Positions 22,836-24,643 of a stretch of 24,643 nucleotides of DNA are shown piece by piece. The notes under the pieces were generated by a model. It was not told where the DNA came from. It was given only the letters and a program-made list of their open reading frames with translations, and made no database searches. The stretch's first letter is position 1, and each line of letters opens with the position of its first letter. Made by a program: the position numbers and the translations under genes. The stretch comes from a virus. The stretch is taken from positions 1-24,643 of IMG/VR virus record IMGVR_UViG_3300035698_011533; one strand, written 5' to 3'.

Positions 22836-24643
22836 ATGGCTTCCCCAAATTTACCTGTGTTACCGGTGCTTCCATCTACTGGAGGCAGACCTTTAACTTA
22901 TCCTCAATTGCTGGATAAATTAAAATGCGTTTGTACCGCAGGTGCCCAAATAACTCCATCTTCTTTGCCGAGCGCAACTGTAGACCTTGGAGATATTATT
23001 GCGGGTATTTCTAAATACTTATCTATATTTTCTGCTGGGTACAGTATTATTGCTGTAGTAATGAAGATGATCGCTTGTATTATAGATGTTTTATGTGCTT
23101 TAACAAACCCTTTTACTACGATCTATGCTGTTGTCAGATTGTTTGGAACGTGTCTTCCCGATTTTATTCTAATATTTCCACAGTTTGCCATACCATCTAA
23201 AATTATTTGTATATTAAAAATAGTTTTGGCGGTTATTGAATATATTCTTACAGTAATAGTTCCTCTTATACAAGATATAATTGAAAACATAGAGAATTTA
23301 ATTGCTGCTATCGAAGATCAAAACCAGCAGGGTATATCTGTGATTGCTTTTAAAATAGCAACACTTGTAAAAGAACTATATAGCGTACTGGGCATTTTGG
23401 CTGTTTTAGAGGCAGTTTACATAATGATTGAGGCCCTTTTAAAGGCTGGAATCGCGATCCCTTGCGGCGGCTCTGGCGGCTCCTGTTCAGGTTGTGGTGA
23501 TGATCAGTGCAACGTTACTTTAAGAGAAACTAGCATAACTGGAACTGACGGAATAGTTTCATTAAGATTTTTAGGGTCGAATGACTATACTATTAAGTTT
23601 TCATCTGTTTTAAACAAATCGGCCTTTTTAAATTTACGAGGATTTTTTCCTAAAGGTTTAGATTATTCTTCTATTGAAGATGAAGAAGAAATCCCATATC
23701 TTTTAACTTTTGACGACACAACTTATGCTTTAACGGGAGTTAACTCATATGGCAGCGCAACAATTTCACACATACCACAGCCGTATGCTGAAGACGGATA
23801 TCTTTCAAACATATATAATACTGAAGTTTTGGGAATACCCGTAAGCATCCCATACGCTAGTGGATTAGATATTAGATTTGGAGTTGATACTGAAACATTT
23901 TTGTCCTCTTATGCTGGAAGTCGTTATGTTCAGATAGTAGAAGCGGCAAGTGAATCGGCTGCTCTAATTAACAATGGCACCTGGTTGATTCAAGAAGTTT
24001 ATGATGGATATAATGTACGCTTAAGAAACACTTCGAGCTGGATATATCCTGGCGGTCAAAATCCTGACACACACCTGGATTGGAAAGTGTTGCCAACAGT
24101 TCCTAATACCACAGGGTATAAAATTTTTACATTAGATATTAATCATACTGAACTTTTGCGGCATAATTTAATAGGTACTGGGTGCCACCCTGCCGTAAGA
24201 GCTGCTGCGGAGGGTTTTGCTAATAGGTTTCCTGATGCTTCAAGTTTGGAGCTACCGGATTTACCAGAGTTTCCAAATTTGAGCGCTTGTTTGGCAGCTA
24301 TGGCTCCAGAAGATGTTACAACAGATTATGTGTTAGCTAACTATGAAAGTATTGCTACTGGGGCAGCAGCACTTGCAGATTGTATTACTAGCCCACTCGC
24401 TGACTTTGGTGACGGGCTTACTGGTTATGTGGAAGATATATATTCTAGAATATTCTCTCCAGAAAATTCCGAATTATCTGCTGATCCGCTAGTTCAAATT
24501 GTTGGAAGAGATGTTAACATTACATTAATTCCATATGATATTAATGGAGCCAAGTTGGCACAAACATTGCCGACAGGAATAATAGAAGCAACAATTTCGA
24601 GTGATGGGGGAACTATCTCCTCAACTCAAGAAGTTTTTGATGA
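22836..24643 (+). CDS. Unrecognised protein with strongly hydrophobic N-terminus (3'-truncated)
   Basis: The frame is open from ATG 22836 to the right edge, giving 602 complete codons with no stop. Residues 1-50 are Pro-rich and include C31 and C33. Residues about 52-209 hold four long hydrophobic stretches (about 66-90, 96-116, 122-146 and 183-209), looking like a membrane protein or a very hydrophobic helical bundle. A Gly/Cys-rich hinge follows (CGGSGGSCSGCGDDQC, 210-225). The remainder is beta-rich, with segments such as GTWLIQEVYDGYNVRLRNTS and, at the edge, an Ig-like stretch. It shares the tail-tip operon with the hub and spike, which suggests a structural or entry role. I do not recognise the family. 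It might insert into the host membrane during infection, or be a baseplate component with a buried hydrophobic core. Confidence 0.75.
   Translation, partial: MASPNLPVLPVLPSTGGRPLTYPQLLDKLKCVCTAGAQITPSSLPSATVDLGDIIAGISKYLSIFSAGYSIIAVVMKMIACIIDVLCALTNPFTTIYAVVRLFGTCLPDFILIFPQFAIPSKIICILKIVLAVIEYILTVIVPLIQDIIENIENLIAAIEDQNQQGISVIAFKIATLVKELYSVLGILAVLEAVYIMIEALLKAGIAIPCGGSGGSCSGCGDDQCNVTLRETSITGTDGIVSLRFLGSNDYTIKFSSVLNKSAFLNLRGFFPKGLDYSSIEDEEEIPYLLTFDDTTYALTGVNSYGSATISHIPQPYAEDGYLSNIYNTEVLGIPVSIPYASGLDIRFGVDTETFLSSYAGSRYVQIVEAASESAALINNGTWLIQEVYDGYNVRLRNTSSWIYPGGQNPDTHLDWKVLPTVPNTTGYKIFTLDINHTELLRHNLIGTGCHPAVRAAAEGFANRFPDASSLELPDLPEFPNLSACLAAMAPEDVTTDYVLANYESIATGAAALADCITSPLADFGDGLTGYVEDIYSRIFSPENSELSADPLVQIVGRDVNITLIPYDINGAKLAQTLPTGIIEATISSDGGTISSTQEVFD

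Noticed and set aside
1-24643. Stop-codon recoding as in some huge phages
   Set aside because: TAA, TAG (4945, 11417, 12630) and TGA (6070, 13043) all end clearly bounded genes, so no reassignment is needed.
1-24643. DGY codons as a mobile DNA repeat
   Set aside because: The underlying bases differ between copies (gat/gac and gga/ggc/ggt) and flanks are unrelated, so there is no DNA-level repeat.

Overview
The window is a late structural module of a large contractile-tailed (myovirus-type) bacteriophage. It is AT-rich, almost fully coding, and every gene but one reads left to right. Intergenic gaps are tiny except for two of about 120-140 bases. The diagnostic parts are a contractile sheath, two tube-like proteins, a tail-assembly chaperone pair joined by a frameshift, a tape-measure-like protein, and a baseplate hub and spike. 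TAA, TAG and TGA all occur as stops, so the standard bacterial code is in use. Shine-Dalgarno sites are mostly canonical (AAGGAG, GGAGG). The host cannot be named from this sequence. The size of the proteins (hub 1565 aa, fibre over 1497 aa) and the loose gene style suggest a large or jumbo phage, but genome size is not visible.

Layout. Bases 1-4494 are the 3' part of a very large fibre or adhesin-like protein with a predicted parallel beta-helix. A small coiled-coil plus Ig-like protein (4504-4947) follows. A homing HNH endonuclease carrying eight tandem zinc ribbons (4957-6072) overlaps a probable tail-completion/terminator protein (6062-6814). A degenerate HNH-type gene lies on the minus strand (6811-7308). 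A 138-base regulatory-looking gap (7309-7446) leads into the sheath (7447-9990). A free-standing LAGLIDADG endonuclease (10003-10848) sits between the sheath and two tandem tube paralogues (10811-11419 and 11459-12064). A second gap (12065-12185) precedes the chaperone pair (12186-13045). Then come the tape measure (13057-15144), a baseplate protein (15158-15910), the hub (15910-20607), the spike (20607-22826), and a gene with a strongly hydrophobic N-terminus that runs off the right edge (22836-24643).

How the genes work together. The hub, spike and 250-aa protein would start the baseplate. The tape measure, with its chaperones, would set tail length while tube subunits polymerise. The sheath assembles around the tube and the 250-residue terminator candidate would cap it. 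The fibre would recognise the host. Three homing-type genes from different families have invaded the terminator-sheath-tube segment, and each overlaps a structural gene end.

Most notable signals: (1) a textbook -1 frameshift site (A AAA AAA, then UAG, then a GC-rich hairpin) whose whole 8-nt loop is complementary to a site 70 nt downstream, giving a candidate pseudoknot; (2) an eight-module zinc-ribbon array fused to HNH; (3) a minus-strand HNH relative that has lost its catalytic histidines and starts beside an operator-like cluster of TATTGATA sites ahead of the sheath gene; (4) duplicated tube genes; (5) a membrane-protein-like gene next to the spike. No RNA genes, CRISPR arrays or insertion sequences were seen.
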